Positions 54,340-64,000 of a stretch of DNA of 64,000 nucleotides are shown here, piece after piece. The stretch is from the NCBI GenBank assembly GCA_017621055.1, contig JAGATX010000004.1, positions 1 to 64,000 on the forward strand, given 5' to 3'. Positions within the stretch are counted from its first letter, which is position 1. Each line of letters opens with the position of its first letter. The translations under genes were made by a program, and so were the position numbers. The notes under the pieces were generated by a model that did no database searches, had not been told where the DNA came from, and saw nothing but the letters and a program-made list of their open reading frames with translations. This stretch comes from Muribaculaceae bacterium (GTDB lineage: Bacteria; Bacteroidota; Bacteroidia; Bacteroidales; Muribaculaceae).

Positions 54340-55395
54340 ATGAAAACCGAACACCTCATATCAAGCTCGGCGGATCTGCGCACGGCACTTGAAAAGCTCA
54401 ATGCGCTGCCCGGGGGCGCCATGACGCTGTTTGTCACCGACGGCGACGGGCGGCTTTGCGGCAGCCTCACCGACGGCGACGTACGGCGCGCACTCATCGG
54501 CGGCCTGTCGCTGGACAGCTCCGTGTCGGGAGCCATGCGCACTCCATGCCGCAGCACCGGCGCCGCCGCCGTCGACGTGGCGTGGCTTCGGCGTTGCCGC
54601 GCCGACGGCATCAGCCTGGTTCCCCTCACCGACGCCGAGGGGCGCCCCGTCGATATCATAGACCTGCGCCACGGGCGCTCGCGGCTGCCGCTGCGTGCCC
54701 TGCTCATGGCCGGCGGCCGCGGCGAGCGGTTGCGTCCCGCCACGCTCACAACCCCAAAACCGTTGCTGAAAATCGAGGGCAAGTGCATAATCGACTATAA
54801 CGTGGAGGCCCTCGCCGCATGCGGGATAACCGACATCACCGTGGCGACCCGATACCTGGCCGAACAGCTCGAGGAGCATTTCGCCGTTCCCGTAGCAGGC
54901 GTGCAGGCGCGGTGCATGCTCGAAAAGGAGCCGTTGGGAACCATCGGCGCAGCGGCGATGCTCCCCCCCGACAGCCGCCATACTCTGGTGATGAACTCCG
55001 ACCTGATCACCACCGTGGACTTCGAGGAGATGTACCTGCGGCACACCGCCGGGGGCAACGCCGTGACAATAGCGGCCGTTCCCTACCAGGTATCGGTGCC
55101 CTACGCCGTGCTCGGCACCGACGGCGCCGACCCCTCGCGCGTGACGAGCATCGACGAGAAACCCTCGTTCAGCTACTATGCCAACGCGGGCATATACATC
55201 TTCGCTCCGGAGGCGCTGGCGCTCCTGCGGCAGGGCGTGCGAACCGATGCCACCGACCTTGTGGCCACGGCAATACAGCGCGGCATGCGCGTGGGCTACT
55301 ACACTATCGGCGGCACGTGGATCGACGTGGGCTCGCCCCTCGATTTCCGTCAGGCCGGCGACCTCATGCGCCACGTCAGGAATATGAACAAATAG
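54340..55395 (+). CDS. CBS domain-containing sugar nucleotidyltransferase
   Basis: A 351-aa protein with two N-terminal CBS motifs (residues about 1-115: [40 protein letters not shown]) and a nucleotidyltransferase domain from about 118 ([20 protein letters not shown], the pyrophosphorylase signature; [13 protein letters not shown] metal-binding Asp; [12 protein letters not shown] end). This architecture makes NDP-sugars, often in surface glycan pathways, with CBS likely sensing a nucleotide. The exact sugar cannot be told. It stands alone, divergent to the envelope operon. Confidence 0.87.
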   Translation: MKTEHLISSSADLRTALEKLNALPGGAMTLFVTDGDGRLCGSLTDGDVRRALIGGLSLDSSVSGAMRTPCRSTGAAAVDVAWLRRCRADGISLVPLTDAEGRPVDIIDLRHGRSRLPLRALLMAGGRGERLRPATLTTPKPLLKIEGKCIIDYNVEALAACGITDITVATRYLAEQLEEHFAVPVAGVQARCMLEKEPLGTIGAAAMLPPDSRHTLVMNSDLITTVDFEEMYLRHTAGGNAVTIAAVPYQVSVPYAVLGTDGADPSRVTSIDEKPSFSYYANAGIYIFAPEALALLRQGVRTDATDLVATAIQRGMRVGYYTIGGTWIDVGSPLDFRQAGDLMRHVRNMNK

Positions 55396-55471
55396 CGGCA
55401 CCGGGCCGTTTTTTTCAGAAAGGCCGCCAAGCGCCGGCAACGCATGGCGGCATAACCGACATTCAGCACAA

Positions 55472-56716
55472 ATGGCAGACTCCAATTTCATAGACTACGT
55501 AAAGATCCTTTGCCGCAGCGGCAAGGGAGGCGCCGGCTCGCGCCATTTCTACCGCGCCAAATATGTACCCAAAGGGGGCCCTGACGGCGGCGACGGCGGA
55601 CGTGGCGGCCACATCATCCTCCGCGGCAACCGCAATATGTGGACGCTGTTGCCCCTGCGCTACCGGCGCCACATCTTCGCCGGCAACGGCGGCAGCGGCA
55701 GCGGCGGCCGCTCCTTCGGCAGCGACGGCGACGACGTGACGGTCGATGTGCCCTGCGGAACCGTGGTATTCGACGCCGAGACCGGCGAATATCTGTGCGA
55801 GGTCACCGACGACGGCCAGGAGGTCAAGCTTCTGCGCGGCGGCCGCGGCGGCCTCGGCAACTGGCACTTCAAGAGTTCCACCAACCGCACGCCGCGCTAT
55901 GCCCAGCCCGGCGAGCCCGGAATAGAGAAAAGTGTGGTGCTCGAACTTAAGATGCTGGCCGACGTCGGGCTGGTGGGCTTCCCCAATGCCGGAAAATCCA
56001 CCCTCCTGAGCGCCGTCAGCGCCGCCGAGCCCAAGATTGCCGACTATCCCTTCACCACCATGGAGCCTCAGCTCGGCATCGTGGCCTACCGCGACAACCG
56101 GTCGTTCGTCATGGCCGACATTCCCGGCATAATAGAGGGGGCCAGCGAGGGCAAGGGTCTGGGCCTGCGCTTCCTCCGCCATATTGAGCGCAACGCCGTG
56201 CTGCTGTTCATGGTGCCAGCCGACGCCGACGACATCGCCGAGCAGTACAACATCCTCCTTGAGGAGCTGCGCCGGTTCAACCCCCAGCTTATGGACAAAC
56301 AGCGCATTCTCGCCGTCAGCAAGAGCGATTTTCTTGACGACGAGCTGCGGGCCGACCTGGCCGCGACGCTGCCGCCCGACGTGCCGTCGGTATTCATCTC
56401 GGCGGTCACCGGCCAGGGCATCGCCGAGCTTAAGGATATGCTGTGGCGCGCCATCACCGACGCCGCAAACAGCGGCGACGCCCCCGACATCATCCACCGG
56501 CCGCTCGACGGCCACCACCGCGTGCGCGAGGAGGACGAGTTCATTTTCGAGAACGTGCCCGCCGCCGACGAGGACGACGAGGGCGAGGATCTTACCCGCA
56601 TAAGCCCCGACACCTGGGGCGACGATATCGACTGGGACGACGCCGACTTCTACTACGGCGACGACTCCTCCGACACCGACGCCGACCCTGACGCGGACAG
56701 CCCGAAGAAGCCATGA
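55472..56716 (+). CDS. obgE: GTPase Obg
   Basis: Obg (414 aa) binds the 50S subunit late in assembly and links GTP/ppGpp level to growth. The Gly-rich Obg fold occupies residues 1-158 ([19 protein letters not shown]), then the G domain: GFPNAGKST (169-177), [13 protein letters not shown] in place of the usual NKxD, and SAVTGQG. The last about 60 residues form a very acidic tail (DEDDEGEDL...[15 protein letters not shown]). Its stop overlaps the prmC start (ATGA). Confidence 0.96.
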   Translation: MADSNFIDYVKILCRSGKGGAGSRHFYRAKYVPKGGPDGGDGGRGGHIILRGNRNMWTLLPLRYRRHIFAGNGGSGSGGRSFGSDGDDVTVDVPCGTVVFDAETGEYLCEVTDDGQEVKLLRGGRGGLGNWHFKSSTNRTPRYAQPGEPGIEKSVVLELKMLADVGLVGFPNAGKSTLLSAVSAAEPKIADYPFTTMEPQLGIVAYRDNRSFVMADIPGIIEGASEGKGLGLRFLRHIERNAVLLFMVPADADDIAEQYNILLEELRRFNPQLMDKQRILAVSKSDFLDDELRADLAATLPPDVPSVFISAVTGQGIAELKDMLWRAITDAANSGDAPDIIHRPLDGHHRVREEDEFIFENVPAADEDDEGEDLTRISPDTWGDDIDWDDADFYYGDDSSDTDADPDADSPKKP

Positions 56717-57573
56717 CCACCGTCGCACGCTTTTTCGCCGATACGCGGGCAGCGCTGACCGCTACCCTGGGCAGCGACGGCGAGGCCGATGCCGCCGCGC
56801 GAGTGCTCTTCGAGGACATCGCCGGCTACGACCGCAACTACATCTTTGCCAACGGCGACCGCGAGATCCTGCCGTTCATAATGGACAAGATCAACGCCGC
56901 CGTCTCTGCCGTGCGTGCCGGCGAGCCCGTGCAGTATGCCGCCGGAAAAGCCCTCTTCATGGGCATGATGCTCAAGGTCACTCCCGCCGTCCTCATCCCC
57001 CGCTTCGAGACCGAAGGACTGGTCGACATGATCGTCGATGCCGCCGGCGGCGCCTCCGACCTCCGTGTGCTCGACATCGGCACCGGCTCGGGGTGCATAG
57101 CCATCGCCCTGGCGCGCGCCCTCGCTTTTGCCCGTGTCACCGCCGTCGACGTCAGCGCCGATGCCCTGGCTGTGGCGCGCGACAATGCCACGGCACTCCA
57201 TGCCGACATCTGCTTCCGGCAACTCGACATCCTCAAGGCCGGGGCGCCCCCCGAACCGCTCTACGACATAGTTGTGAGCAACCCTCCCTACATAACCGAA
57301 AAAGAACGCGCCGACATGGACCCGCGGGTGGCCGACCGCGAGCCGGCGCAGGCACTCTTCGTGTCCGACGCCGACCCCATGCTCTTTTACCGCGCCATAG
57401 CCGCATATGCCGCCGGGGCGCTGGTGTCCGGAGGACGCATCTTCCTCGAAATCAATCAGAATTATCCGGAGCAGGTGCGCGCCGTGCTCGCCGCCGCCGG
57501 GTTTGCCGACATTGCCGTGAGCCGCGACTACCGCGGCAACTTCCGCTATGCCGCAGCCACCCTCCCGCACTAA
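56713..57573 (+). CDS. prmC: Peptide chain release factor N5-glutamine methyltransferase
   Basis: PrmC/HemK (286 aa) methylates the Gln of the GGQ motif in RF1 and RF2. A helical N-terminal domain (1-90) is followed by the SAM domain: [14 protein letters not shown] (121-134) and the catalytic NPPYITEKE (190-198). It overlaps obgE by 4 nt and recX by one base (TAATG), so all three are likely translated as a unit. Confidence 0.95.
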   Translation: MTTVARFFADTRAALTATLGSDGEADAAARVLFEDIAGYDRNYIFANGDREILPFIMDKINAAVSAVRAGEPVQYAAGKALFMGMMLKVTPAVLIPRFETEGLVDMIVDAAGGASDLRVLDIGTGSGCIAIALARALAFARVTAVDVSADALAVARDNATALHADICFRQLDILKAGAPPEPLYDIVVSNPPYITEKERADMDPRVADREPAQALFVSDADPMLFYRAIAAYAAGALVSGGRIFLEINQNYPEQVRAVLAAAGFADIAVSRDYRGNFRYAAATLPH

Positions 57574-58043
57574 TGAAAACTGCCCTGTCGCCGCAAAAAG
57601 CCCTCGAGCGCCTCGAAACCCTCTGCGCAAAGGCCGAGCGCAGCACCGGCGAGGTGCGCCGCAAGCTCAGGGGGTGGGGCATAGGGCAATCCGATGCAGC
57701 CGCCATCGTAGCATCGCTGGTGGAGCGACGGTTTGTGGATGACCGCCGCTTTGCCGAAGCCTATGTGCGCGATAAATTCCGCTTTCAGCGCTGGGGACGT
57801 CTAAAGATCCGTGCCGGTCTGTATGCCGCCGGCGTCGATGCCGCCATCATCGCCGACGCCATCGCCCAAATCGACCCGGGCGAGTATGCTGCCGTCGCAG
57901 CCGAGATAGCGCGCCGCCGCTATGCCGCCGACATCGCCGCCGGCGAACGCTCGCCTCGCGAATGCCGCCAACGCGCCATCCGCGCAGCCATGACCCGCGG
58001 CTTCGAGCCCGCAGTGGTTCTCAATTTTGAAAACAGGGTATAG
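57573..58043 (+). CDS. recX: Regulatory protein RecX
   Basis: A 156-aa helical protein of the RecX family, which inhibits RecA filaments. Conserved parts are ALERLETLCAKAERSTGEVR, LRGWGIG, LVERRFVDDRRFAEAYVRDK and FRFQRWGRLKIRAGLYAAGV. In E. coli recX follows recA; here it sits after prmC and recA is not in the window. The gene has the high GC of its neighbours, unlike the stretch that follows. Confidence 0.92.
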   Translation: MKTALSPQKALERLETLCAKAERSTGEVRRKLRGWGIGQSDAAAIVASLVERRFVDDRRFAEAYVRDKFRFQRWGRLKIRAGLYAAGVDAAIIADAIAQIDPGEYAAVAAEIARRRYAADIAAGERSPRECRQRAIRAAMTRGFEPAVVLNFENRV

Positions 58044-58375
58044 GGGGGCTTATCGTCTGTGTTGATGGACGAATGATATAAATGCCGAGAGATTTGTAGA
58101 AAAATTCTCACGATTAACTAAAATCAACAGAATAATATTAAATAAAAGATCAATTGTTATTAATTTGCGGTGCCTTTATTCAAGCTGACAGATTATAGTA
58201 CTATATATCATACTTGTATAACCAATCATTTATCCAAAATTCTATCTTCCCGGTTCAAATAATAGCTTCCGAACGACAGGCCGGAGCGTTCAAGCAGACT
58301 ATATAAGGAGCACGACGTTACCGGCTTTATTTGCAACCTTAGAGGGGTCGGGTGCGTTTTTTAACTAAAAAGCGC
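58044..58375. other. AT-rich spacer without a recognised gene
   Basis: About 330 nt that are clearly more A/T-rich than both flanking genes up to about 58260. No frame of useful length or known RNA was found. One hairpin is visible: GCTT-GAACG (58265-58275) with CGTTC-AAGC (58287-58295) around an 11-nt loop. It may be the trace of a deleted or foreign segment. Confidence 0.4.
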
Positions 58376-58383
58376 TAACTTTG
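58376..58383 (+). promoter_or_regulatory. Promoter -7 box of the hydrolase gene
   Basis: TAACTTTG ends 9 nt before the ATG, which again leaves almost no leader. Confidence 0.55.
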
Positions 58384-58392
58384 CGGCGAGAT

Positions 58393-59340
58393 ATGGGCAC
58401 GAAATATACAGATTGGCAGCCGGACCTCCTCGGCGAGGGCTTCGAGACGGCATATGTGGACCAGGGCACCGACCACGCCGGGGCGGTGCGCTGCGCCGTG
58501 GTGCGCTATCGCCCTCAGGCACGGCACCGTGCGGTGCTGTATGTCCACGGCTTCAGCGACTATTATTTCAACGGCGAGCTGGCACGGCGGTTCGACGCCG
58601 AGGGCTATGATTTCTATGCCGTGGACCTCCGGCGCTACGGGCGCGCGCTGCTGCCGGGGCAGACGCCCTTTGCCATGCGGAGCGTGAACGAGTACTTCGC
58701 CGATATTGATGCCGCCATAGCCCTTATTCGCAGCGGGGGCGCAGAAGAGATAGTGCTGCTGGGCCACTCCACGGGCGGCCTGACGACGAGCTGCTACATG
58801 AACGCGCGCCCCCACCCGGCGGTGCGCGCATTGGTGCTCAATTCGCCGTTCCTGACGTGGAACCTGCCGTGGCTTCTGCGCGCCGTGGCAGTGCCGGCGG
58901 TGTGCCTGCTGGCGCGGCTGGGTGTTGACCTGCGGCTGCAGGCCGACCGCACCGACCGCTATGCACGCACAATCCGCCACGGACTCGGCGGCGAATGGGA
59001 CTACCGCACCGAATGGAAACCCGATGTGATGCCGCCGGTGAACAGCCGGTGGATTGCGGCCGTCCAGGGCGCCATGCGCTCGCTGCGCCGCAGCGATATC
59101 AAGGTGCCGGTGCTGATGCTGCACTCCGACCGAACAGCAAGGGCAAGTTCTTCATTGGAAGAAGCTATGCGTGCCGATGCCGTGCTCGATGCCCGCGCAA
59201 TCAGCATAGCCGCCCTGGGTCTCGGCAGCGATGTTACCGTGACGGCGGTGCCCGGCGGCCTCCACGATCTGGCGCTATCGGCCCCAGCCGTCCGCGCCGA
59301 CTACTACCTCCGCCTCTTTGCGTGGCTCAACAGCCGCTAA
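58393..59340 (+). CDS. Alpha/beta hydrolase (S33/monoacylglycerol lipase-like)
   Basis: A 315-aa cytosolic hydrolase. The oxyanion segment VLYVHGFSDYYFNG (about 48-61), nucleophile elbow GHSTGG with Ser126, an acidic residue in MLHSDRTA and His in GGLHDLAL make a full catalytic triad. The pattern fits serine aminopeptidase S33/lysophospholipase-type enzymes. Substrate unknown. I use the ATG of MGTKYTDWQPD; an ATG 12 nt upstream lies in the -7 region. It is a single-gene unit between the AT-rich spacer and a small membrane protein gene. Confidence 0.87.
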   Translation: MGTKYTDWQPDLLGEGFETAYVDQGTDHAGAVRCAVVRYRPQARHRAVLYVHGFSDYYFNGELARRFDAEGYDFYAVDLRRYGRALLPGQTPFAMRSVNEYFADIDAAIALIRSGGAEEIVLLGHSTGGLTTSCYMNARPHPAVRALVLNSPFLTWNLPWLLRAVAVPAVCLLARLGVDLRLQADRTDRYARTIRHGLGGEWDYRTEWKPDVMPPVNSRWIAAVQGAMRSLRRSDIKVPVLMLHSDRTARASSSLEEAMRADAVLDARAISIAALGLGSDVTVTAVPGGLHDLALSAPAVRADYYLRLFAWLNSR

Positions 59341-59458
59341 CCGCCGCTCGCGGTATGCATCGATATGTATAAGAGAGGCGCCGACACAGGCTCCGCCTTA
59401 AAAACTGGAAAAATGCAGTTTAGTAAGAACCGGATGCGAACTCAAGAGTTTAAAGTAT

Positions 59459-59734
59459 ATGAAACGTCCGGAATTAGGGCACAGACAATTGGTCATGGGA
59501 GGAGCTGCAGTAGCGATACTGACGATTCTTGTCGGGAATATGCTCACACCCTATATGACAGTACTCTGGATCGGCTATGGACTGCTTCTTCTTGTCGTTC
59601 CGTATATGATTATCCAGGGCTTCCGACAGAAATGCTACTGGTATGCAATAGTAATACTCGTTTTAACCATCATAATAGGCGCATGGTTTTATATGAAGCA
59701 GAGTCTGTACCCTCCGGAAGCCTTGAGATGGTAG
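59459..59734 (+). CDS. Small three-helix membrane protein, unknown
   Basis: A 91-aa protein with three hydrophobic segments (LVMGGAAVAILTILVGNML, TVLWIGYGLLLLVVPYMII, YAIVILVLTIIIGAWFYM) and short charged links. No family recognised. The DNA is noticeably less GC-rich than nearby genes, with more A/T in third codon positions. The 118 nt upstream holds a weak AGGCG/CGCCT hairpin and no -7 box. A terminator follows 17 nt after the stop. Confidence 0.65.
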   Translation: MKRPELGHRQLVMGGAAVAILTILVGNMLTPYMTVLWIGYGLLLLVVPYMIIQGFRQKCYWYAIVILVLTIIIGAWFYMKQSLYPPEALRW

Positions 59735-59751
59735 GCCGATGTCCCACTTTG

Positions 59752-59784
59752 GCCGCCGCGTACTGGCGCCGGCGGCTTTTTTTT
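59752..59784 (+). terminator. Terminator overlapping the next promoter
   Basis: GCCGCCG...CGGCGGC stem with about 8 inner bases, followed by eight T. The last T residues are also the TTTG (-33) box of the M3 peptidase promoter. Confidence 0.75.
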
Positions 59785-59812
59785 GCCGTGTGGAAAAAAA
59801 TTGTTACTTTTG
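59782..59812 (+). promoter_or_regulatory. Promoter of the M3 peptidase gene
   Basis: TTTG (59782-59785), exactly 19 nt, TACTTTTG (59805-59812), 24 nt before the ATG: full consensus. Confidence 0.85.
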
Positions 59813-59836
59813 TGCCTGCCAACGTACCGAAAGCCA

Positions 59837-61990
59837 ATGAAAACAACGATTATCACCCTTGCCGCCGCTCTCGCGCTGGGCGGCGCCAGTCTTACAGCAG
59901 CACAGATGCACAACAATCCTTTTCTGGAGGAGTACACCACACCCTATCAGATACCGCCGTTCGACAGCATACAGTACAGCGACTATATGCCGGCCCTCGA
60001 GGCGGGCATAGCGCAGAAAAAAGCGCAGATCAGCGCCATAGTCTCCAATCCGGCGACTCCCGACTTCGACAATACCATCCTTCCGCTGGAGCGCTCCGGC
60101 GAAATTCTGGACCGCGTGGCCGCCGTGTTCTTCGCTCTTGACGAGAGCAACTCGTCGCCGGAGATGGTGGCCATCGCCGAGGAGTTCTACCCCGCATATT
60201 CTCAGTTCAGCGACGAGATGATGATGAACGACTCGCTGTTCGGACGCATACGCGCCGTATACGACAGCCGCGATGCCGCCGGCCTCACCGGCGACCGCCG
60301 CCGCGCCGTCGAGGAATACTACAAACAGTTCGTGCGCAACGGCGCCCTGCTGAGCGCCGATGCCAAAGAAGAGCTCAAGAACCTCAACACTGAACTGACG
60401 AACCTCTACCTCACCTTCAATAAGAATCTGCTGAACGCCACCAACGCTTTCAGCATCGTTGTCGATGACCCCGCCGAACTCGCCGGCCTGCCCTCGAGCA
60501 GCATAGCGCAGGCCGCCGACGCCGCTACGGCCGCCGGCCTGGGCCCCAACCACTGGATGTTCACGCTCCACGCCCCCAGCCGCCTGCCCCTGCTGCAGTA
60601 CGCCGACAACCGCGACCTGCGCCGCCGCATGTATCAGGGCTATACGTCGCTGGCCTCCGACGGGCAGTACAACAACCTGCCGGTGATAAACCGCATCCTC
60701 CAGGCCCGCGCCCGCAAGGCCGCCCTGCTGGGCTTCGACAGCTTCGGCGCCTATATGACCGACAACGTCATGGCCAAGACAGTGGACAACGCCGAGGAAC
60801 TGCTCATGAAGATATGGCGTCCGGCCGTTGCGCGCGTGCATGAGGAAGTGGCCGAGATGCAGGCCCTCGCCGACGAGGAGGGAGCCGGCATCACCATCGA
60901 GCCGTGGGACTATTACTATTACGCCGAGAAAGTGCGCCGCCGCAAATTTAACCTCGACGAGAACGAGGTGCGCCGCTATTTCGCTCTCGACTCGGTACGC
61001 AACGGTATCTTCACCATGGCCGAACGCCTATACGGCATCAAGTTCACCGAGATGCCTGACGCTCCCCGATACTACGACGAGGTGACCGTCTACGACGTTA
61101 CCGACGCTGCCACCGGCGAGCACATCGCCGTGTTCATGACCGACTATTTCCCCCGCGCCTCCAAGCGCCAGGGCGCATGGATGAGCGAGTTCAAGGGGTC
61201 GTGGCAGAACCCCGACGGCACCTCCAGCCGCCCTATCATCTATAATGTAGGCAATTTCTCGCGCCCTGCCGGCGACGAGCCCGCCCTCCTCACTATCGAC
61301 GAGGTAGAGACCATGTTCCACGAGTTCGGGCACGGCCTCCACGGTATGCTCTCGCGTGCGCCCCTCAAGAGCCAGGCCGGCACAAACGTGGACCGCGACT
61401 TCGTGGAGTTGCCCTCGCAGATCCACGAGCACTGGGCCTTCGAGCCGGAGCTGCTGCGCATCTATGCCCACGACTATGCCACGGGCGACACCATCCCCGA
61501 CGAGCTGATAGCCCGCCTCGAGGCTGCCGCAACACATAACCAGGGCTTTACCACCGCCGAACTTGCCGGCGCCGCCCTCCTGGACCTGCAGTACGGCAAG
61601 CTCAACCCCGAGGGCGATATCGACATCGCCGAATTCGAGCGCGGCGTGGCCGAGCAGCTTGGCATGCCCCGCGAGCTCACCTTCCGCTACCGTTCGCCTT
61701 ACTTCAAGCACATCTTCGGCAGCGACGGCTATGCCTCGGGATACTATACCTACCTCTGGGCCGAAGTGCTCGATGCCGACGGCTTCGAACTTTTCAAAGA
61801 AAAAGGTATCTTCGATCCGGCTACCGCCGAGAGCTTCCGCCATAACGTCCTCGAGGCCGGCGGTTCCGCCGACCCCATGGAGCTGTATGTGCGCTTCCGC
61901 GGTCAGGAACCCACCGTCGACGCCCTTCTTCGCGGCCGCGGCCTCGCTCCCGAGAGCAATATGGACCTCAGCCCCCGCACCGGTCGCTGA
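59837..61990 (+). CDS. M3 family metallopeptidase (Dcp-like peptidyl-dipeptidase), exported
   Basis: A 717-aa zinc peptidase that cuts short peptides. The zinc motif HEFGHG begins at residue 495 and the third ligand Glu lies in DFVELPSQIHEHW. Unlike E. coli Dcp it has a signal peptide (MKTTIITLAAALALGGASLT, then AAQ), so it probably works in the periplasm. The C-terminal substrate loop FRYRSPYFKHIFGSDGYASG plus YYTYLWAEVLD is typical. The upstream in-frame Met at 59783 is rejected because it lies inside the promoter. aspS follows after 47 nt. Confidence 0.94.
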   Translation: MKTTIITLAAALALGGASLTAAQMHNNPFLEEYTTPYQIPPFDSIQYSDYMPALEAGIAQKKAQISAIVSNPATPDFDNTILPLERSGEILDRVAAVFFALDESNSSPEMVAIAEEFYPAYSQFSDEMMMNDSLFGRIRAVYDSRDAAGLTGDRRRAVEEYYKQFVRNGALLSADAKEELKNLNTELTNLYLTFNKNLLNATNAFSIVVDDPAELAGLPSSSIAQAADAATAAGLGPNHWMFTLHAPSRLPLLQYADNRDLRRRMYQGYTSLASDGQYNNLPVINRILQARARKAALLGFDSFGAYMTDNVMAKTVDNAEELLMKIWRPAVARVHEEVAEMQALADEEGAGITIEPWDYYYYAEKVRRRKFNLDENEVRRYFALDSVRNGIFTMAERLYGIKFTEMPDAPRYYDEVTVYDVTDAATGEHIAVFMTDYFPRASKRQGAWMSEFKGSWQNPDGTSSRPIIYNVGNFSRPAGDEPALLTIDEVETMFHEFGHGLHGMLSRAPLKSQAGTNVDRDFVELPSQIHEHWAFEPELLRIYAHDYATGDTIPDELIARLEAAATHNQGFTTAELAGAALLDLQYGKLNPEGDIDIAEFERGVAEQLGMPRELTFRYRSPYFKHIFGSDGYASGYYTYLWAEVLDADGFELFKEKGIFDPATAESFRHNVLEAGGSADPMELYVRFRGQEPTVDALLRGRGLAPESNMDLSPRTGR

Positions 61991-62037
61991 AATCCCCTTT
62001 CAAACCGACACATTGAATATAACATACAACCACACAT

Positions 62038-63801
62038 ATGTTCAGAACTAATACCTGCGGCGAGCTGCGGCTTGCCGATGCCGGCCGCACCGTCACGCTG
62101 GCCGGATGGGTGCAGCGTGTGCGCAAGATGGGCGGCATGACTTTCGTCGACCTGCGCGACCGCTACGGAATTACCCAGATAGTGTTCAACGTAGAGCACG
62201 ACGCCGCCCTCAACGACGCCGCAAACCGCCTGGGCCGCGAATTTGTGGTGCAGGTCACCGGCAACGTGGCCGAGCGCCAGGCTAAGAACCCCGCGATGCC
62301 CACCGGTGATATAGAAATCATTGCCGACAGCCTGAACGTGCTCAACCCCAGCGAGGTGCCTCCGTTCACTATCGAGGACGACACCGACGGCGGCGATGAC
62401 CTGCGCATGCGCTACCGCTATCTGGACCTGCGCCGCACGCCCGTGCGCCGCAACCTCGAGCTGCGCCACCGCATGACCATGGAGGTGCGCCGTTACCTCG
62501 ACTCCAAGGGCTTCCTCGAGATTGAGACTCCCATGCTCGTGGGTTCCACCCCCGAGGGCGCACGCGACTTCGTGGTGCCCTCGCGCATGAACCAGGGCCA
62601 GTTCTACGCCCTGCCGCAGTCGCCCCAGACCCTCAAACAACTGCTGATGGTCAGCGGCATGGACCGCTACTTCCAGATTGTGAAGTGCTTCCGCGACGAG
62701 GACCTGCGCGCCGACCGTCAGCCTGAGTTCACGCAAATCGACTGCGAGATGAGCTTCATCGGGCAGAATGATGTGATAGAGCTCTTCGAGGGCATGGCAA
62801 AGCACCTGTTCAAGACCATCCGCGACATCGAACTCACCGAGCCGTTCCAGCGTATGACCTGGGCCGACGCCATGAAGTACTACGGCAGCGACAAGCCCGA
62901 CCTCCGCTTCGGCATGCGCTTCGTCGAACTTATGGACGTGCTCAAGGGCAAAGGCTTCGGCGTGTTCGACAACGCCGCATATATCGGCGGCATATGCGCC
63001 AAAGGCGCAGCCGCATACACCCGCAAGCAGCTCGACGCCCTCACGGACTATGTGAAGCGCCCGCAGATCGGCGCCAAGGGCATGGTTTACGCCCGCGTGG
63101 AGCCCGACGGCAAGGTGAAGAGCAGTGTGGATAAATTCTACAGCCAGGACGATCTTCAGGCACTCGCAAAAGCCATGGATGCCGAACCCGGCGACCTCAT
63201 CCTCATCCTCAGCGGCGACGACGCCATGCGCACGCGCAAGCAGCTCTGTGAGCTTCGCCTCGAAATGGGCCGTCAGCTCGGCCTGCGCGACAAAGACAAG
63301 TTCGCCTGCCTGTGGGTGGTGGACTTCCCCATGTTCGAATGGAGCGACGAGGAGCAGCGCCTGATGGCCATGCACCATCCGTTCACCCACCCCAAGGACG
63401 AGGACATACCCATGCTCGACACCGACCCCGCCGCCGTGCGCGCCGATGCCTACGACATGGTTATCAACGGCGTGGAAGTCGGTGGCGGCTCCATCCGTAT
63501 TCACGACAGCGCCCTCCAGGCAAAGATGTTCGAAATCCTGGGCTTCACTCCCGAAAAGGCCCAGGAGCAGTTCGGCTTCCTGATGAACGCCTTCAAATAC
63601 GGCGCACCCCCTCACGGAGGCCTTGCCTACGGTCTGGACCGCTGGGTGAGCCTTTTCGCCGGTCTGGACAGCATCCGCGACTGCATAGCATTCCCCAAGA
63701 ACAACAGCGGCCGCGACGTGATGCTCGACGCTCCCGCCCCCCTCGACCAGAAGCAGCTCGACGAGCTCGCCCTCGCTGTTGTAGATACTAAGAAGAAGTG
63801 A
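62038..63801 (+). CDS. aspS: Aspartate-tRNA ligase
   Basis: AspRS (587 aa) is a class II synthetase of the long bacterial type. It has an N-terminal OB anticodon-binding domain ([20 protein letters not shown]), motif 2 ([20 protein letters not shown]), a GAD insertion domain (about 290-415) and motif 3 ([20 protein letters not shown]). The Asp-binding flipping-loop region is intact. The gene ends with GTGA overlap into the Nif3-family gene. Whether it also charges tRNA-Asn cannot be judged here. Confidence 0.97.
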   Translation: MFRTNTCGELRLADAGRTVTLAGWVQRVRKMGGMTFVDLRDRYGITQIVFNVEHDAALNDAANRLGREFVVQVTGNVAERQAKNPAMPTGDIEIIADSLNVLNPSEVPPFTIEDDTDGGDDLRMRYRYLDLRRTPVRRNLELRHRMTMEVRRYLDSKGFLEIETPMLVGSTPEGARDFVVPSRMNQGQFYALPQSPQTLKQLLMVSGMDRYFQIVKCFRDEDLRADRQPEFTQIDCEMSFIGQNDVIELFEGMAKHLFKTIRDIELTEPFQRMTWADAMKYYGSDKPDLRFGMRFVELMDVLKGKGFGVFDNAAYIGGICAKGAAAYTRKQLDALTDYVKRPQIGAKGMVYARVEPDGKVKSSVDKFYSQDDLQALAKAMDAEPGDLILILSGDDAMRTRKQLCELRLEMGRQLGLRDKDKFACLWVVDFPMFEWSDEEQRLMAMHHPFTHPKDEDIPMLDTDPAAVRADAYDMVINGVEVGGGSIRIHDSALQAKMFEILGFTPEKAQEQFGFLMNAFKYGAPPHGGLAYGLDRWVSLFAGLDSIRDCIAFPKNNSGRDVMLDAPAPLDQKQLDELALAVVDTKKK

Positions 63802-64000
63802 GACTCACCGCTATAGTAAGCGCTCTGGAGGCGCTCGCACCGCGCGCCCTGCAGGAAAAATGGGATAACTCGGGCCTGCAGGTGTCGCTGCCGGCCGATG
63901 CCGACGGCGAGGTCACCGGCGTGATGCTGTGCGTCGACGTCACACCCGAGGTCATCGCCGAGGCTGTCGCCGCCGGTTGCAACATGGTGATATCACACCA
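63798..64000 (+). CDS. Nif3-like dinuclear metal centre protein, N-terminal part (partial)
   Basis: The right edge cuts this gene after 67 full codons. It starts at a GTG that overlaps the aspS stop and reads (M)[19 protein letters not shown], then [10 protein letters not shown] and [20 protein letters not shown] plus NMVISHH. KWDNSGL and the final HH are metal-site motifs of the Nif3/YbgI (GTP cyclohydrolase I type 2-like) family. Function of the family is unsettled. Confidence 0.9.
   Translation, partial: MRLTAIVSALEALAPRALQEKWDNSGLQVSLPADADGEVTGVMLCVDVTPEVIAEAVAAGCNMVISH

Noticed and set aside
54160-54354. N-terminal extension of the 53401 barrel protein up to ATG 54354
   Set aside because: It would place the signal peptide at residue 75 or so and overlaps the start and promoter of the opposite gene.

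Overview
The window is a chromosomal segment of a GC-rich member of the Bacteroidota, most likely order Bacteroidales. A Muribaculaceae-like genome fits best, but the family is inference. Supporting signs are: promoters of the Bacteroidota type (TTTG, about 19 nt, TAnnTTTG); A-rich gene starts with almost no Shine-Dalgarno sequences; a SusC/SusD pair; many lipoproteins and outer-membrane beta-barrels; a one-chain pyruvate:ferredoxin oxidoreductase; and a long EF-Ts.

Region 1 (1-18320, + strand) is one continuous ribosomal-protein supercluster: the end of rpsL, rpsG and fusA (str), then the S10, spc and alpha clusters run together without tuf or adk, with secY, map, infA and rpoA embedded, closed by a strong bidirectional terminator. 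The only gaps longer than 100 nt lie directly before rpsG, rpsH and rpsD. These encode S7, S8 and S4, the rRNA-binding proteins that act as autogenous repressors in E. coli. Each gap can fold into a long-range hairpin.

Region 2 (18403-25148) holds a minus-strand operon of overlapping genes (Fur-family regulator, purA, DUF1015, rsgA), a divergent prmA with a small outer-membrane-like protein, and a minus-strand lipoprotein. Region 3 (25163-32410) is a SusC/SusD/lipoprotein operon with no degradative enzyme. The divergent lipoprotein shares a C-terminal domain with the operon's third gene.

Region 4 (32461-38957) contains lpxH and a MIP18/SufT-like gene, an outer-membrane protein with nagB, two identical tRNA-Arg(ACG) genes, then rplM-rpsI and rpsB-tsf, each with a structured leader. 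Region 5 (39043-46171) contains a dNTPase, a minus-strand operon (YraN, M24 aminopeptidase, gamma-carbonic anhydrase-like, acyl-ACP thioesterase), tRNA-Cys, a hexapeptide acetyltransferase, a small outer-membrane protein, and the remains of a secreted protein with one stop and two frame changes.

Region 6 (46196-54159, minus) has nifJ/por and a four-gene cell-envelope operon: two tandem paralogous beta-barrels, a PCMD-type lipoprotein and a porin-like barrel. No function is known to me for this operon; it is the best candidate for an undescribed system. Region 7 (54324-64000, +) has a CBS-nucleotidyltransferase, obgE-prmC-recX, an alpha/beta hydrolase, a small membrane protein, an exported M3 peptidase, aspS and the start of a Nif3-family gene. 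Several genes here have a promoter -7 box only 5-9 nt before the start codon, which suggests leaderless mRNAs.
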